From Nigrospora sphaerica (lineage: Eukaryota; Ascomycota; Sordariomycetes; Amphisphaeriales; Apiosporaceae), in NCBI GenBank assembly GCA_018287875.1, contig JAGVVL010000017.1, positions 1,736,001-1,800,000 on the forward strand: a DNA stretch of 64,000 bases, written 5' to 3'. This document shows positions 1-15,500 of the stretch, in pieces; position 1 is the stretch's first letter, and every line of letters begins with the position of its first letter. A model generated the notes under the pieces. That model searched no databases, was not told the DNA's origin, and was given only the letters and a program-made list of their open reading frames with translations. The position numbers were made by a program, and so were the translations under genes.

Positions 1-2484
<2,484 letters not shown>

Positions 2485-5460
2485 ATGGCGTCTCCGGGGA
2501 AGCAGAACGCGGAATCGCCGTCACCGTGGAGAAAGGACTCAATAGAGGAAAGAGCCTTCGGCGCCGCCTTAATATGCCTGGAGGGTCATTATAAGGGAGA
2601 GCCTGTTATGGGCCCCCTAACCATGAACAAAGTCCTCCTTGCCGTTACGAGGACCATGGAAAAGACACACACGCTCAAAGATGTCCGGTAGGCGCACGAC
2701 TTCCTTGTACCCAGCCTCGGTGTGCAGGGCGGGGTGGCTGATGATCCGCAGAGAAACACTCTCCAGCAACCTCAAGATATGGATATGGCTCCGACGGGCC
2801 ATCAGCGCCAGCATCTGTGACCTCAACGAGAAATCGCTAGGCGTTCGTTCAAGCCCGAAAACGCAGACTAAGTTTCTGGACATTACGACCCAGGAGGTCA
2901 CGGCGCTCATCATCAAGAACTACGCCGCCCTCAAGGAGGCCCTGGGGGTGCTGATCAAGCTGATGCACATTGCGCGGAACTTGCTAGTTACCTCCGAGCC
3001 CGAGATACCCCAAGACCTCTCGGCTGCGGTCCACTTTGACACAGAGGTATACGAGGCCATCTGCCTATGTGTCAACGTCACAAGCAAGGGGATCGATGGA
3101 GAAATGCCAGAAGACGATGCCTCGAGGGTGAAATTGAACGAGATCACCGAGCTTTGTGGGTACCGCGACGACTTGCCCGGTGATTATGGCTGACTTGCCT
3201 TGCAGACAAAAGGTTTCTCGTCACCTCATTACAACAGGCACACAACTGGATTGCGAAAAATGATCGCAACAAGATGGAGTTCTGGTATCGCGTCTTGCTC
3301 GAGTCGCCGGACGTGGACGAAAACCCGGGTCCAGAGGATCGTCAAGAGCCCGTCCTGGAGTATGCAGGACCCAAAACCCTCGACCTCCAGCTCGAGGTGG
3401 TACACTGGCTTGTTCGCAACTCCAAAATGTGCGACGCCGCTGCCGCAATCTGCCGCGAGTATTTCGAATCCCAGAATGAGCAGGCAGGGAACGACGGGCT
3501 TCCTGCAAAGGATGGTCTCGCTTGGAACTACACGCCATGCGAGACGTGGACACACCCGCCTGTCGATTACGAAACGGCTGCAGATTTCGTTTCCAAATGG
3601 GAGCCCGAAGAGGCCGACAAATTCGAACGACACAGAAAATACGGCCGCGTCTCCCACGAGCTTGATGTGTGGTGGGAGGCCACGCGCATCCCCAACGCCA
3701 AGGATTCGAGCCTCAGCATGTATCCCCTTGATTTTGTCCCCGAGCGCATCAAGCAGTGCGAGGCCAACCTCATGCAACGCTATGCACCGCCCGAGCAAAT
3801 CGAGGAGCAGCATGAACCGGTGGCCAGGCCGGCAGCTGAAGGGGAACAAGCCCCTGACGGTCACCCTGGATGGGACCCGGAATCTCGAACCCAAACCCAG
3901 CCGGCTCCCAATTACGTGCCGGAGTACGACGAGTACGAGGAAGACCCGGACGATGATGATTCTTACGGTGAGGGACCCATGACTGGCCTTCTCACTGAAG
4001 TGCCCAACATCCTGGATCCTAAGCAGATCGAGGCGTTGCACATGATAGTCAAGTCGTGTATCCTTGACTCGGCAGGCTCTGGCCCCACGAGGACGGGCGA
4101 GAGCCTTCAGCAGGCCCGATGCCGGATGCTCCTAGCAACCGATTGCGGCAAGAACCTGCTACGTGAGATGCTCGTCTTCATCGCCGTTTGGGAGAAGGAC
4201 GAGCAGTCGCTCATCTTCCAGCTCAGCAGCCAAATCGTCCAGGCGATTCACGAGAGTTCCCTCATTCCCTACGCTTGGAACGCGCTCCGAAGTCCCAAGG
4301 ACATCATCTCCCCCGCGCAGACGGTGCTTCTGCGCCTGATCACGTACCTGTCGCGGACCGCACTGCATCCTCCCAATAACTACAACCCCACGGCACGGCC
4401 GGGCACTCCGCAAGCGCCCTCTGAGGATTTGAAGCTCGCGAAGATGCTCAACTTCCTCTACGGCATATTCCGGAGTCGCATCGTCCCCGAATGTGTGGCT
4501 CTCATGCAGATCCAGGGGGACGTACGCAAGGGCGACCTGGACCCGGCCGATTTCCCGGTGGATAATTGGGATCTCGAGCGTGCCAAGGATGGCCTCGTCC
4601 AGTACCTTGACTTCCTCTACACCATCGCCGATATCCACCCATTACGCACGCATCTCATCGACTACGAGGCCGTGTACGAACTCCTCAAACTCCTGGAAGG
4701 TCTTGATGTCGGCGTCGAAAAGATACCCTTCGCAGGCGGCCGCCCAGCCCCCCCCGTCCCAACCGCGGCGCCGGCCACAGGTCAGGGGCAGCAGTCGAGT
4801 GCCTACCCGACCAACCACCCGCCACCGCCACCCCCTCCACCACCGCCTCTTTCAGACCCGGCTTACGAGTTCCCATGGTCCGGCATCAAGGGGCAGGTTC
4901 TCTCGATCCTGGCCGCCCTTCTCCAGCCGCCGCCGGGCCAGTCGTCCCCGGGCAACCCGGCCGTGCAGCTCCAGATCGTGCAGCACAACGGCATCGTGGC
5001 CCTACTCAACTGCTGCCTGTACGATGACAACAACCGCTTCTGCCGGGAGCGCGTTCAGCTCTGTCTCAAGTGGCTGATGGACGGGTCTCCCGACGCCAGC
5101 GCCTTCCTGCAGAACCTCGTCAGCGCCAACCCGGGGCCCATGACACGCCCGCCCGCCGGCGGCGCAACCGGGCCCCAGACGGTCCGCATCGACGGCGTCC
5201 CGGGCGAAGTGCGCGTCCAGGTGCGCAGCTCCAGCGCGCCCGTCGGCCAGGACGGCAATGCGGGTGCGAACAACCACGCCACCACCGCCGGCGCCGCCGG
5301 CCCTAGCGTGAGTAGGACACTGGTGCCCCCGGCCGGCTCCAGCGCGGCGGGTAGAACCCGGAGCGAGGAGCTGGTCAACGATATCATGGCCCTGGCCGAC
5401 GAGGCCGGAAAGTTGGCCATGGGCCCTGAAGGCGATGACACCGAAGACGACTTTATGTGA
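2485..5460 (+). CDS. CTR86/ataxin-10 domain protein
   Basis: Armadillo-like helical protein, 953 aa, with exons 2485-2687, 2752-3155 and 3206-5460. The introns are gtaggc...ccgcag (64 nt) and gtgggt...ttgcag (50 nt), and both junctions keep frame. The C-terminal ataxin-10 domain is at about residues 755-830 (WSGIKGQVLSIL, then NGIVALLNCCLYDDNN and RERVQLCLKWLMDG), with helical repeats before it. A proline run at about residues 741-751 precedes the domain, and the last 120 residues are low-complexity with an acidic end. Yeast Ctr86 and human ataxin-10 share this domain; the molecular role is poorly defined (ataxin-10 is linked to cytokinesis and neuronal survival). The start is chosen at MASPGK because of its good context, ggccATGg; an upstream in-frame ATG at 2236 is possible but its translation looks like UTR. 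Residues 238-245 read DVDENPGP, which resembles a 2A motif (see findings). Confidence 0.88.
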
Positions 5461-5740
5461 ACACGACTCTTGTTGATAAAGTGTTGAGAACCGCGCATGG
5501 GTCGAAAGAAGACGCAACAGGCGTGGTTCGATTCCGCTGCCTGCTGCCGTATGTGGGTGTGTATTTAATTAGAATACTTGCTGAGGCACCAACAAAACTC
5601 AACACGGGTCTTGACTCTATCAACAGTACTTAAGAAAGGCTCTCTCGTATGCAAATGGCAATATCATGTCCACAGCTCTAAGCTCACAGACTTCCTCAGG
5701 TGGACTATCTACATCGGTCCATTACGAAGTATGACCATCC

Positions 5741-7120
5741 TCAAGTCTTCCCGTCCTCGAGGCCCAATACCGTCTTGACCTGCGCCCAAAGCCCCTCATC
5801 TTCGGCCACTCTTTTGGCAAGTATCTCCAAGTCCAGCCGGTCGACTCGCCCGTTCTGCAGTCTGTCCTCAATCAACTGTTCCATGTCCACGCTCAGCAGG
5901 TATGAGGTGTTGAGGGCCGGCTCTGTGATTCTGGCAATATCGGTCTCCTTATCGTCCGTCATGGTGCCTTGCTCACAGTATTTAGGTGTGGCGGTGGCGC
6001 CATTTGGCTCCTGTATAGCATTCTGGTCTCCGGCGCTTTGGTTCAGAGACTTCTCGACAAGGCAACTAGGCGCTTCAGGGACCAGTCCCGGGGATCCCGT
6101 GGAAGGAATGCCGCGACGACTACCAGGGGAACTTCCACCGGGTGCAGAGTTGTAAATAAGGGGTGTTTGGGCAGTCACTCTTCCCGTATCTGCCACTGTC
6201 TTGTCGATAGACACCTCGAGAGTAGGATCAATGTTGCAGACTTCGATTCGCCCAGGCACCGCGGGCTGGGCGGTTCCCAGTGAATTCTGCGCCGCTACAT
6301 ATTCCTTTATCTTTTTCATCTTTGCCCTTCGTTCAGGTGTAGTTAGGGGACGTTTAGGAACACCAGGCTTTGTGCATTCAAGATCAACAGACGAGACACT
6401 CGGCTCTGTATTTTTGTTAAGAGACCCTGGCGGTGTCTCCAGGGACCCCACGTAGCCACCTTGATCGTTACTGCGCGCAAGCACAGGAGGCGGTGGTGGT
6501 TGATAATGATGCTCACTGTTGTCACTGGCGAAATGCTGATGCTGGGGTTCGTATTGGGACGGGTTACTGTATTCGCTTTGTGATCCAAGGTGGGAGACCC
6601 AACTCGGCTCGCCCGCGTACTGGTACTGGTTGCCACCCGCCGCAAGTGGCCACGGAGGGGTTTCGTAGTAAGAACGGTACGCCGGCTGGTAGTACGGGCC
6701 GTATACGGGCGGGGGGTAGCCCCGGAACCGCAGGTTGGGATCCGAAGGGTCCAGCGCCGGGATCGGGGTACTGCGAGGTGGAGGGATGGACGAGGGCCGG
6801 GAAAGAGGGGGCGGCCGGGATACCCGTTGCGAGGCCGGTCGACTTGCGGTGCTGCTGCGAGCGCTGCTGCGAGCCCGGGGGAATCCCAGCGCGCTATAGC
6901 CCGCCTGCTCCAATCGTTCCTGGTCGGTGAGGGTCGGATCAGGCGAGGAGGGCTTCTGGGGCCCGCCATTGAGTCGCGACAGCTGAGAGGCTCGGTTCTC
7001 GGGCAGGGAAATCTTGGGCTCTTTCACCAGCCTTGGCCTCGCCCTTGTTGCCGAGGATCCTGAGCCGAGCGACTTCCCCCCGATGGGTTGGGTTTTTTTG
7101 AACGCGTGAGGACCGGCCAT
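5741..7120 (-). CDS. Disordered hypothetical protein
   Basis: Single-exon gene of 459 aa that I do not recognise. The protein is mostly low-complexity: rich in Pro, Ser, Arg and Gln, with a Tyr/Pro-rich stretch (PPPVYGPYYQPAYRSYYE) near residues 140-156 and a short poly-Pro run further on. A basic patch, ERRAKMKKIKEY, may be a nuclear targeting signal or short helix. The acidic C-terminus (about the last 60 residues, containing LDLEILAKRVAEDEGLWAQV) is predicted helical and is the only part that looks folded. The ATG at 7120 is the first in frame. The gene is divergent from the RSC9-like gene and may share its promoter. Length and uninterrupted frame support coding; the function is unknown. 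Confidence 0.75.
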   Translation of the reverse strand: MAGPHAFKKTQPIGGKSLGSGSSATRARPRLVKEPKISLPENRASQLSRLNGGPQKPSSPDPTLTDQERLEQAGYSALGFPRARSSARSSTASRPASQRVSRPPPLSRPSSIPPPRSTPIPALDPSDPNLRFRGYPPPVYGPYYQPAYRSYYETPPWPLAAGGNQYQYAGEPSWVSHLGSQSEYSNPSQYEPQHQHFASDNSEHHYQPPPPPVLARSNDQGGYVGSLETPPGSLNKNTEPSVSSVDLECTKPGVPKRPLTTPERRAKMKKIKEYVAAQNSLGTAQPAVPGRIEVCNIDPTLEVSIDKTVADTGRVTAQTPLIYNSAPGGSSPGSRRGIPSTGSPGLVPEAPSCLVEKSLNQSAGDQNAIQEPNGATATPKYCEQGTMTDDKETDIARITEPALNTSYLLSVDMEQLIEDRLQNGRVDRLDLEILAKRVAEDEGLWAQVKTVLGLEDGKT

Positions 7121-7999
7121 GAGAATAAGGCCCGTCGTGTGAATAAACCTAACGTATCATGGGCTGCAACTAAAAGGAACGGTGAACCTAGTATGAAGTT
7201 GGCGGCCTACGGAGGCCGCTGTGGAAGATGGACATGGGAGTTCGTACTGCTCATGGGAGAAAGTGACTTCCTTCTTGTCGTTTTGACCGGAGTGACATGG
7301 AAAGGAAGGCGCTACCTCCGAGGAGCATTCATAGACCCCAAACCTCAGATCCCTTCAGCTGGGAAGGTACAACTACTTATTTAATGGCAGAAATCACTTG
7401 GACTTACGGAAAAACGGGCAGTGAAGCGCCAGTAAGAGGACTTTTCTTGTGTTCGCCTGCTTTGAATGGAGATATGCCTACCTATCGACTTATAATTATG
7501 TACCTAAGTACTTGGTTCAGCGGAATCAACCTCACACCAGAGAGTGATCAGTTGTCTTTGACTCAGTCCGGCTGGGGAGGCCATGGATCAATACGGCTAT
7601 CTCTTCCAATCCTCAAGTAAGCCAGACCCACCTGCGATATTGCTCGGTTTAGTACATAAAAAGGTACCTACGGAATGCAAATTGCCGCATTCTGCTTAAG
7701 AGCTCGGACCAACCAGCCGCTTCGCAGCCCCCGACACGCCTGCCAATCTGATTTTCGCGTCTGGTTACCAACTACCCTCCAGCCCTGCGACCAAAGCTCG
7801 AGAGCTGCTACCGCGTTGTAGCGTACTCCATCACTATTTAATTAACAGTCGCATTGGATCGCATCGCACTACACCCCATCGCAGCGCGGCCCGTCAACCG
7901 CACCCCCCAACTTCCACCGATACCGGTTCGCCTTTCGCCGCCCGTTCGCAGCCTCGTCGAACAGTGGGCGCCCGCGCCGCCCTGGCTGGCATTGACAAC
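7121..7999. promoter_or_regulatory. Bidirectional promoter region
   Basis: The 879 bases lie between two divergent start codons (7120 on minus, 8000 on plus) and must hold both promoters and 5' UTRs. The open frame of the RSC9-like gene extends upstream to an ATG at 7964, but MAPKGK at 8000 is the more natural start. No clear TATA box was picked out. Confidence 0.5.
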
Positions 8000-10893
8000 A
8001 TGGCGCCCAAGGGCAAGACCGGGGCCGACAAGCCGTACATCCACGAGATCGAGCGGACAGCCGAGTACGAGGAATTCATCAAGAAGCTCAAGGCCTTCCA
8101 CGAGAAGCGCGGCACTTCCTTCGATGAGACCCCACGGCTGCAGACCATGTTTGGTCACGTCAACGTCGACCTGCTGCGCCTGTACAAGGCTGTCATCGAG
8201 AAGGGCGGCTACGACGAGATGAACAAGGTGCAGAAGGCCTGGGGAGCCCTGGCGCAAGAGCTGGGAATGTACTTTGACGACAACAAGGGCATGGGCCAGC
8301 TGTCCTTCCAGTTGAAACAGGACTTCTACCGCTACCTCGCCGCCTACTGGGTCCAGGACCAGTACGGACAGGAACCCCCGCCCAAGGAGATTTTGGAGCA
8401 GCAGTCGTGTGCTAGCAAACACGGTCCTGTCCTGACCCGAACGATCGAAACCTTCAAAGCGTCCATCAAGCGCACTGGCGACGAGACGCCCGTCAAAGAG
8501 GACCGGCCGGCCCCGGAAAGTACGCCGGTGTCGGGCAACAGAGCCTCGGGCCGGTTGAGAGAGGCCCCCCCGCAGCGCGTTCCCTTCCAGCCCGAGACAG
8601 GCCCGACGCGCGCGAGCCGACATAATTCACAGCACGGCACGCCTACCGGCGGCCATCATCCCTCTCATCAGCCCCCACCACACCATGCGCCGCAGCGCCA
8701 CGACCCGAATAATCCTTTGCACCTGATTCAGGCCCAGCAGGCCGCCCTGCGAGGTGCTTCGAGCACCTACGTACCGCCCAACTCGGAGACAGCCTCGCGG
8801 CTGAGCGAGCCATTTGAGCCCCGTGCTCCCATTACCGTGCCTCTGCGCCCTGTCAACACACCCAGCAACAACCCTGTCGAGTTCGCTCGGCGGCAACGGC
8901 AGCTGAGGGCCGATCCGCAATCACTTCCGCCCAAGCACCTGCTGCCCGGTACCGGCTTCGACGGGCCCAACATCTACACCAGATGCCTACAATCTCTGCG
9001 GTCTGGGATTCCGGACGAGCAAGCTTTCGCGCTCAATCACCTCGTTAAGATATCTTTTGAGCGAGGCGATAAGTACAAGTTTGAGTCATTTCTCGGACTG
9101 GCCGAAGGCCTGATTGAAAAGGCCCTCGAGATCGGCAGCTTGTTCTACCACGTGGACTGGCAGATTGCGTACTTTGGGGCCAAGGATGCGGAAGACATTG
9201 GCACCCTCGACGGTCTTAATGGGACGCCAGACATTTTAGAAAGAATCCAGACGCTGACTCCTAAAGCTGTTCTCGCCTATATGCAGCCGGCCGAATTTGC
9301 GGACTCGTTGGTCAGGGCCACAGAGGCTGTTCTCACCATCCGCAACATGCTTATGCTGCAAGAGAATGCCATGTACCTGAGAGACGTCTACCCTCTTAAG
9401 GATCTCCTGTGTATCATTCTCAATCTCCCCAATTTCGAAATGCTGGTGGAAATCAAGCACTTCGCTTTGGACATCGCCGAGCAGCTGACGCCCTGGATGG
9501 AGCTGTCTTCCAGCGACCCACTGCACCGTTCCCTGCTGGCCCAGCTCGACTCCACAGACCGCGGCACCATCTTGACCGCACTGCGAGCCATCAGCCGCAT
9601 ATCGATGAACCTGGAAGCGACGAACAAACTGCAGAATGTACCGACTGCCGCCCTGCGCAACATCATAAATTGGCTCCTGTTGAACGACGAGGAGCTCATG
9701 GATGCCTGCCTCGACTTTTTGTACCAATATACAGCCGTCGTCCCCAACGTCGAGTCTCTACTCCAGGCTGTGGATATGGAACGCGTTGTACCTCACCTCG
9801 TACGGCTACTGGCCCATGGTGCCAAGAGAGTCAAGGAGGAGCTCATCCTCGAACCCGAGCAGAAGGCGGGTGCGACTGAGGTGGTGGCCGCACTTCCACC
9901 CGACCTGCAGCACAAGCTCTCCATTACCGACGAGCCCCAACGCTGCTTCCACTGGCTGCAAAGCCTTTTTGAGGAAGATGCCGAGTCTCACATTACCCAA
10001 ATAGCAATTTGGCAGGCGTATCAGAGCTCTTTCGGCGGCAACTCGCGTAACACCTTAAGTGCGGCTGACTTCATTAGAAATGTCACCCACGTCTACGTGA
10101 ACGCCCGCGCCCAGATCATCAGGGGGCCCGGGGAGGCGCAACGATTCATCATCGAGGGCATTCGTGCCAGGACTTGCCCCGTCAACTTTGAGACCAGAGA
10201 AGAATATGCCAGATGCAAGTGGGCCTCAAAGACGCAGCCCGACTCGCGGTGTGACGGCTTCTTTCCTAGTGCGGAGAACCTGTGGCAGCACATCTTGACG
10301 GTGCACCTTGAGCAGGCACCCAGCGAGGACGGGCAGTTTGAGAACAAGGAGCTCGACCTTTCATGCCATTGGCAAGACTGCAGCAAGCATCGGGAGCCCA
10401 AGAAGATGCATCTGGCCCAGTTCACCCGCCACCTCAAGACACATCTGCCACCGTCACCGAAACGGGGGCTTTCCGAGACTGCGGAGTCGATAGCCAAGCG
10501 CCAACGCAAGTCTTACGTGGTGCCCGCCAAGACCATGAGTGTCACTTGGGAGCAAACACTTGTTACCAAGGACGAGCGCAAACCCCGCGAGGATCAGGCG
10601 GCAGGTATTCCTCTGAGTGCGGTGCTTGTTCTCCGCAATATCGCGCGCAACGTGGTGAAGACGGAGTCCGAGGAGAAGCTGCTCAAGCTCGAAGAAGCTG
10701 GGGGCGAGGGTGGCGGTTGGAACGAGAGGCTGTTCAGACCGGTCATGTCGCGCCTCTTTGAAGTTATGACTGAGAACAAACCCATGGTAAGTTTCGTGGA
10801 CGGCGGTGCACTGGAGGCTTGGCTAACTATATGTGTGCTCTTTAGGCTTCTTATATCGCCTCTCTTTTGCAGTTGGTCCAGCAGGAACCGTAA
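8000..10893 (+). CDS. RSC complex subunit Rsc9-like (ARID domain) chromatin remodelling protein
   Basis: This is a subunit of the RSC-type SWI/SNF nucleosome remodeller, nuclear, 944 aa. Exons are 8000-10786 and 10846-10893; the gtaagt...tttag intron (59 nt, phase 0) adds the last residues ASYIASLLQLVQQEP. Residues about 15-120 form an ARID/BRIGHT DNA-binding domain (EFIKKLKAFHEKRGTSF, VNVDLLRLYKAVIEKGGY, WGALAQELG). A His/Pro-rich linker follows, then an armadillo-like helical body, then a Cys/His-rich zinc-finger-like segment at about residues 725-815 (CPVNF, CKWASK, LWQHILTVH, CHWQDCSKH, FTRHLKTH). This order matches fungal Rsc9 and resembles human ARID2. An alternative start 12 codons upstream is open but lacks conserved character. 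The spliced final exon is short, and the intron stays open to translation, so an unspliced readthrough ending 11176 would be an artefact. Confidence 0.9.
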
Positions 10894-12591
10894 CGGTATG
10901 CCTAATGCAGGTGGACGTGCCGCGGACAGCGTTGGGGCAGTTCGCTGCTCAGCAGGCGTGCGTACGACAGGAGGGGGGGGGATGAATGTAGGAATACCCA
11001 AAGGCGTTACGGGCCGAGTGCCATCATCTCGGGGTTCAAGGAGTTATTCGGGGGCATGTAAGACTACTGAGGCACCGAGGGACTTCCGGCGGGTGAAGCA
11101 TGCGTTGCTTTATAACAACAGCCATCTCAGGGTACTGGCAGGAGATCAGGCCGGCCCGGGAGACGGATCGAGTTGACAGCAGCCTACTCTGGCCGCTCCT
11201 AATTCCATCGCAATTAGCCGCGCCCGCCCCGACCGTGTCTTGCAATGTGGTGCAATAAGTATTTATGTTTTCGGTCCCAGCGTGGGGGCAATTGGTGCCA
11301 GCAGGGTCTACCATGATGAGCATGGCGAGCGTGGGTGTAAACGAGGGCTTGTTTTGTAATGCCGCGACAGTAAGGGTGGTTGGGCGCCGTCCCCGTTTCC
11401 TGGGAGGATGCCCGTAGATAGTTGCCAGGGGCTCAAGCGTACTTCTTCAACTTAGGTGCCGGGGTTAAAAGCTGCGGTTCATAATTCGGGTATCAGAAGG
11501 CTGAAGAGGGAATACCGGGTTGACACAAGCATGCAGCCGCAGCCGCCGCAGCAGGCATGTAGGCATGTAGGCATACATACATTCCGAGGCTCGGTGTGAC
11601 CAAGCCTTCACCCCCATATATGCGCGTATGCAATCCGTACGTGCTACCTACTGTACATAGGATACACCACTGCATAATTGGCAAGGTACGACGCCTCTCC
11701 CGATATCCAGGACCGTTACATTACCAGGTAATTCTCGTCCCCAGAGGGTCGGGCAGCGCCGCCCCCACAACGCGGGTCCATATGTAGGTACTGACTGACA
11801 TGGATGTAGGTAGCGGGCATTTTACCTGGCAGACCTGGAAGGAACAAGGGGGCATTTCGCATCTCTGGCGCCGAACGCATTACATTTCCCATGACTGGGT
11901 TTGGTGATGCTAAGGAAAAGTAGTGCTGTGCAAGATGTAAGTATGTACATACATACGTACCTCTTAATTCAAACAGACAGGACTGGTTGGGTGTTTATTA
12001 TGGATTTACAAAGGCGTACGACGGGGAGCCGGGCGCTGCGGACATGGATATATGCTACCAGGGCTCACCCAAGGTAAGGATGCATGGACCTCGAAGTAAA
12101 GTTGGTAGGTACGACGGGAGGTACTGACGGATAAACGTAACGAAGGCAACGCACGCCCAGCAATCCGACCGACCATATATCATCATTCGGCCCTCCCACC
12201 AACCACGCCTTACGCACCGCCCGCGATTCGAACTGGAAGTTGAGGATCTCCTGCCTGGCCGCGCCCGCGCTCGCTCCTTTCGCCGACCGACCGAAGCGGC
12301 AGCGTGGCCCGTCGACCGACCACTCGAGCCCTTCGACGTCCTGGGCTGGCCGCCTGGACCCTCCTGCCCAACCCGTGCTGCCTCTGCCCTCTGCAGCCGC
12401 TCGACCCCCGTACGCGACGCAGTGTCCGGCATGAGAGTGGCGGCAAAATAGACGAGCACCCCCCGGAAACCGACACCAGACGCCATCCGCCCAGCGGCCC
12501 GGATCGCGAAGGCAGGCTGCATGGCCAGTGACGCCCTGCCCTCCGTCCCCTTCCGTTTCATGAGTCGAGACTGAAGGAACCACCCCCCGGC
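10894..12591. other. Intergenic, 3' UTR and SEC3 promoter
   Basis: About 1.7 kb with no convincing gene. It contains short direct repeats of the type ggcatgta near 11550-11575 and a TACATA-rich stretch near 11940-11965. A minus-strand open frame of about 180 to 260 codons at 12055-12846 overlaps the SEC3 5' end and shows no family or codon support. Confidence 0.55.
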
Positions 12592-15500
12592 ATGGCGTAC
12601 ACAAGTGGCGGCCGGGAGATGACCCGCGCCGAGCGGTTCGAGGAGGAGAAGCGGCGTATCGTGGACAGCTGCTTCAACAAGAAGGACACCGACGGCTCCT
12701 GTAAGCATCCATGCCCACCCCCGCCTGCCTGGCGAGCGCCCACTGCCTACCTGCCTCGTGGCCGCCGGCCGCCGGCCGGGCGCCCGCCGCGTACCACTTG
12801 ACACTGACGCGGGACTCGTCTCGACGACGGACAGTAATGGAGACATACATCACGCATATCAGGATCACAGAGTACACCACGCACCCGAGCTCGCCGCCGC
12901 CGCCCGAGGCAAAGACACCACAGTCCGAGAAACCCCGTGTCATCATCGTTGCCGTGCGCAAGTCGGGACGTGTGCGCATGCACAAGTCCAAGGAGAACCC
13001 CAACGGCACTTTCTCCATCGGCAAGACGTGGGACCTAAACGACCTCAGTGTCATAGAATCCTACACGGGCCCGGCGAGCGATCCGCAAAAGAGACAATGG
13101 GCAGGCGAGACGGGCTTCACCGTCGTCGTGGGCAAGCCCTACTACTGGCAGGCCCAGGCCGACAAGGAGAAAAAGTTCTTCATTGCCAGTCTCATCAAAA
13201 TCTACGGCAAATACACAAACGGGAGGATGCCCGAGCTGCTCAACTTCGACCCCCGCGAGCTGGATCAAGTGCTCGGCTCTCGACGGGCTCCCGCCGGACG
13301 AGCTCCGCTGCCTCCCTCCTCTTCCTCGCGCCCTGGGTCTGGGCCGGGGGCGGCACCCGAGGCGCCGGTGCCCTCCCAGTCCGCAGGTAACCTCTCTGCC
13401 AGCTCCGTTACTGCTACCCCAGCATCGGCCTACCAACCTCCGCCCCCGAGGCCTCCCGTCTCTCCGGCCCGCAACCTCGTGCCTCCCAATGGCGCGTCAG
13501 CCTCGCCGACCCCTAGCATGGACTTGAGCCGGGCACCCAATCAGTCTTCAGCCCTCCGGCGGCTCGCTGGGGCCAATCCGAGCCAAGATTCCCTTGCGAC
13601 CTCATTCACGACGAATCGGAGCGATGATGCATCCAGCATCCCGCCGCGGTCGAGAGGCGGCATGAACGGTCCCGGGGCGTTTGCCCGCTTCGGCGGCGAA
13701 CTCGACAAGTCGCGTACCCCGCCGCCCTTGGGACCCCCTTCGATGCCTCCTCCATCGGCGCCGCCATCCGGACCCCCGCCTGCCCAACCCACGCCGCCCC
13801 CTCAGCCGCTCGATCTGCCCGACAGGAGACGCCCCCCTATGGATCCCACGCGGCCGCAAGGCGCTACGGACAGGGACCTGGTGCCGGCACCACTAATGAG
13901 CCCAGGCAATCGGCGAGACCCCCAGCCGCCACCCCGCAGTATGGACCGCATGTCTCCGCGCAACAACTCGGGCAGCCAGAGATCCGAACGCAATCCCATC
14001 CCCGGGCCCATTCCGGAGCCCGTTCCGGAACCAGGAAAGCCTTCGCCGGCTGCAGATGCGCAGAATGACAATTCTTCTGCCAACGCCACGCCCAGCGTCA
14101 CTCCGGACCTGACGGCGTCCCCCGAGTCTGAAAATAAAGATAACCGGCCTGGGCTGGGTCCCATGATCAAAGCCCAGCGGTCCAAGGTTGATCTGGCCGG
14201 CACTCTTTGGAAAGCAGCTTCAGCCGCCGCGGCTTTCAAGCCGCGGCCCGGAGGAGCTGCCGAACGTCTGCGAGAGTTGCAACGAAAAGATAGCAGCGAA
14301 GGCCCCGATGGCATCACGGCCGTTGTCCCCGCTCCCAAACCCGCTCCCAAGCCGGATACGCCCAAGCTTGCTGAGCCGGAAGAAGTCCAGCGAGGTTCAG
14401 GAGTACCAGATGTCAAGGTGTCCGTCCCTAAGTCGAGCAGGCCAAGCAGCCTCGAGGCCGCGCCCCAGGATGACGACAAAAACGCAGACACAACGCGGAA
14501 AGCGGACGAGCAGAAAGACACGGCCATTACAAGTAATGACGCGAAGTATTTGACCGGCCTAGGCATCGATACGAATTTCTTGGCGGGGCAGACTGGCGAT
14601 TTCACTCAATGGCTAGACCATTTCGGCTGGGTGCCCGGGGAGCAGATGCGTGAGCGCAACTTTGAAGAGATGAAGCTCGACATTGATCGACAGCTCCACA
14701 AGGCGCAGGCTGGCGGTTGGGTCGTGCGCTTTGAGGAGGGCGACGAGAGAATCGATGCTATCAAGAAAGGTCTGGATCTGGCCATTACCGAATGCGACGA
14801 AATGGACAATCTGTTGACCTTGTACACGGTCGAATTATCGGTGGGTTTACCGCTCCAGGGGCCCATGTGCACTATCACCGCTAACTCTGGTTTAGACCCT
14901 TTCGGAAGACATTGCCTACATCGAGGCCCAGGGACAAGGTCTGCAGGTACAGGCGGCCAACCAAAAGGCGCTTAAGAGGGAACTCGAGTCCCTGTTGGAC
15001 ACGTGCGCCATCCAACGCGAGGACCTCCGGCCCCTCGAGGTCGGCCCTCTCGAAACGGTTTCCGGCCTTGAGGACATCGAATCAACCCTCGTCACACTGT
15101 ACAAGGCCATGAAGAAGATCGACCCGGCGATGGACGGGTCCGAAGTAAGAAAGAGCGAGGACGGGGGCCTGGGCGACGCACAGTCTGGGTTCAACTCGGA
15201 CTATGGCAAAATGCGTATCGTCCAGGAAAAGAAAGAGATGTACACGTCCAGCAACGCTCAGTTCCTCTTGCGGCTGAAAGATTTCATGGATCGCCAATTC
15301 GAACAGGCCGCCCGAGAAACCAAGAAGTCGCTAGACGGGGCGCTCTCGAAGAAGGTGGATCCTCAGCACCATGAGATTGGACGCGACCAGCTCTGGCGGT
15401 ACAGCCCCCTCATGCTGTATGCCAGGGATATGAACGTCACCGGATGGAACTCGTACATCCAGACCTACCAGGACGTCCACCTGCCAGTTTACAGGAGCGA

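Noticed and set aside
5524..5534. tRNA B-box-like ggttcgattcc
   Set aside because: No matching A box or cloverleaf can be folded around it, and the T-stem pairs poorly.
12055..12846. Minus-strand open frames overlapping the SEC3 start
   Set aside because: They overlap a well-supported exon on the other strand and have no family pattern.
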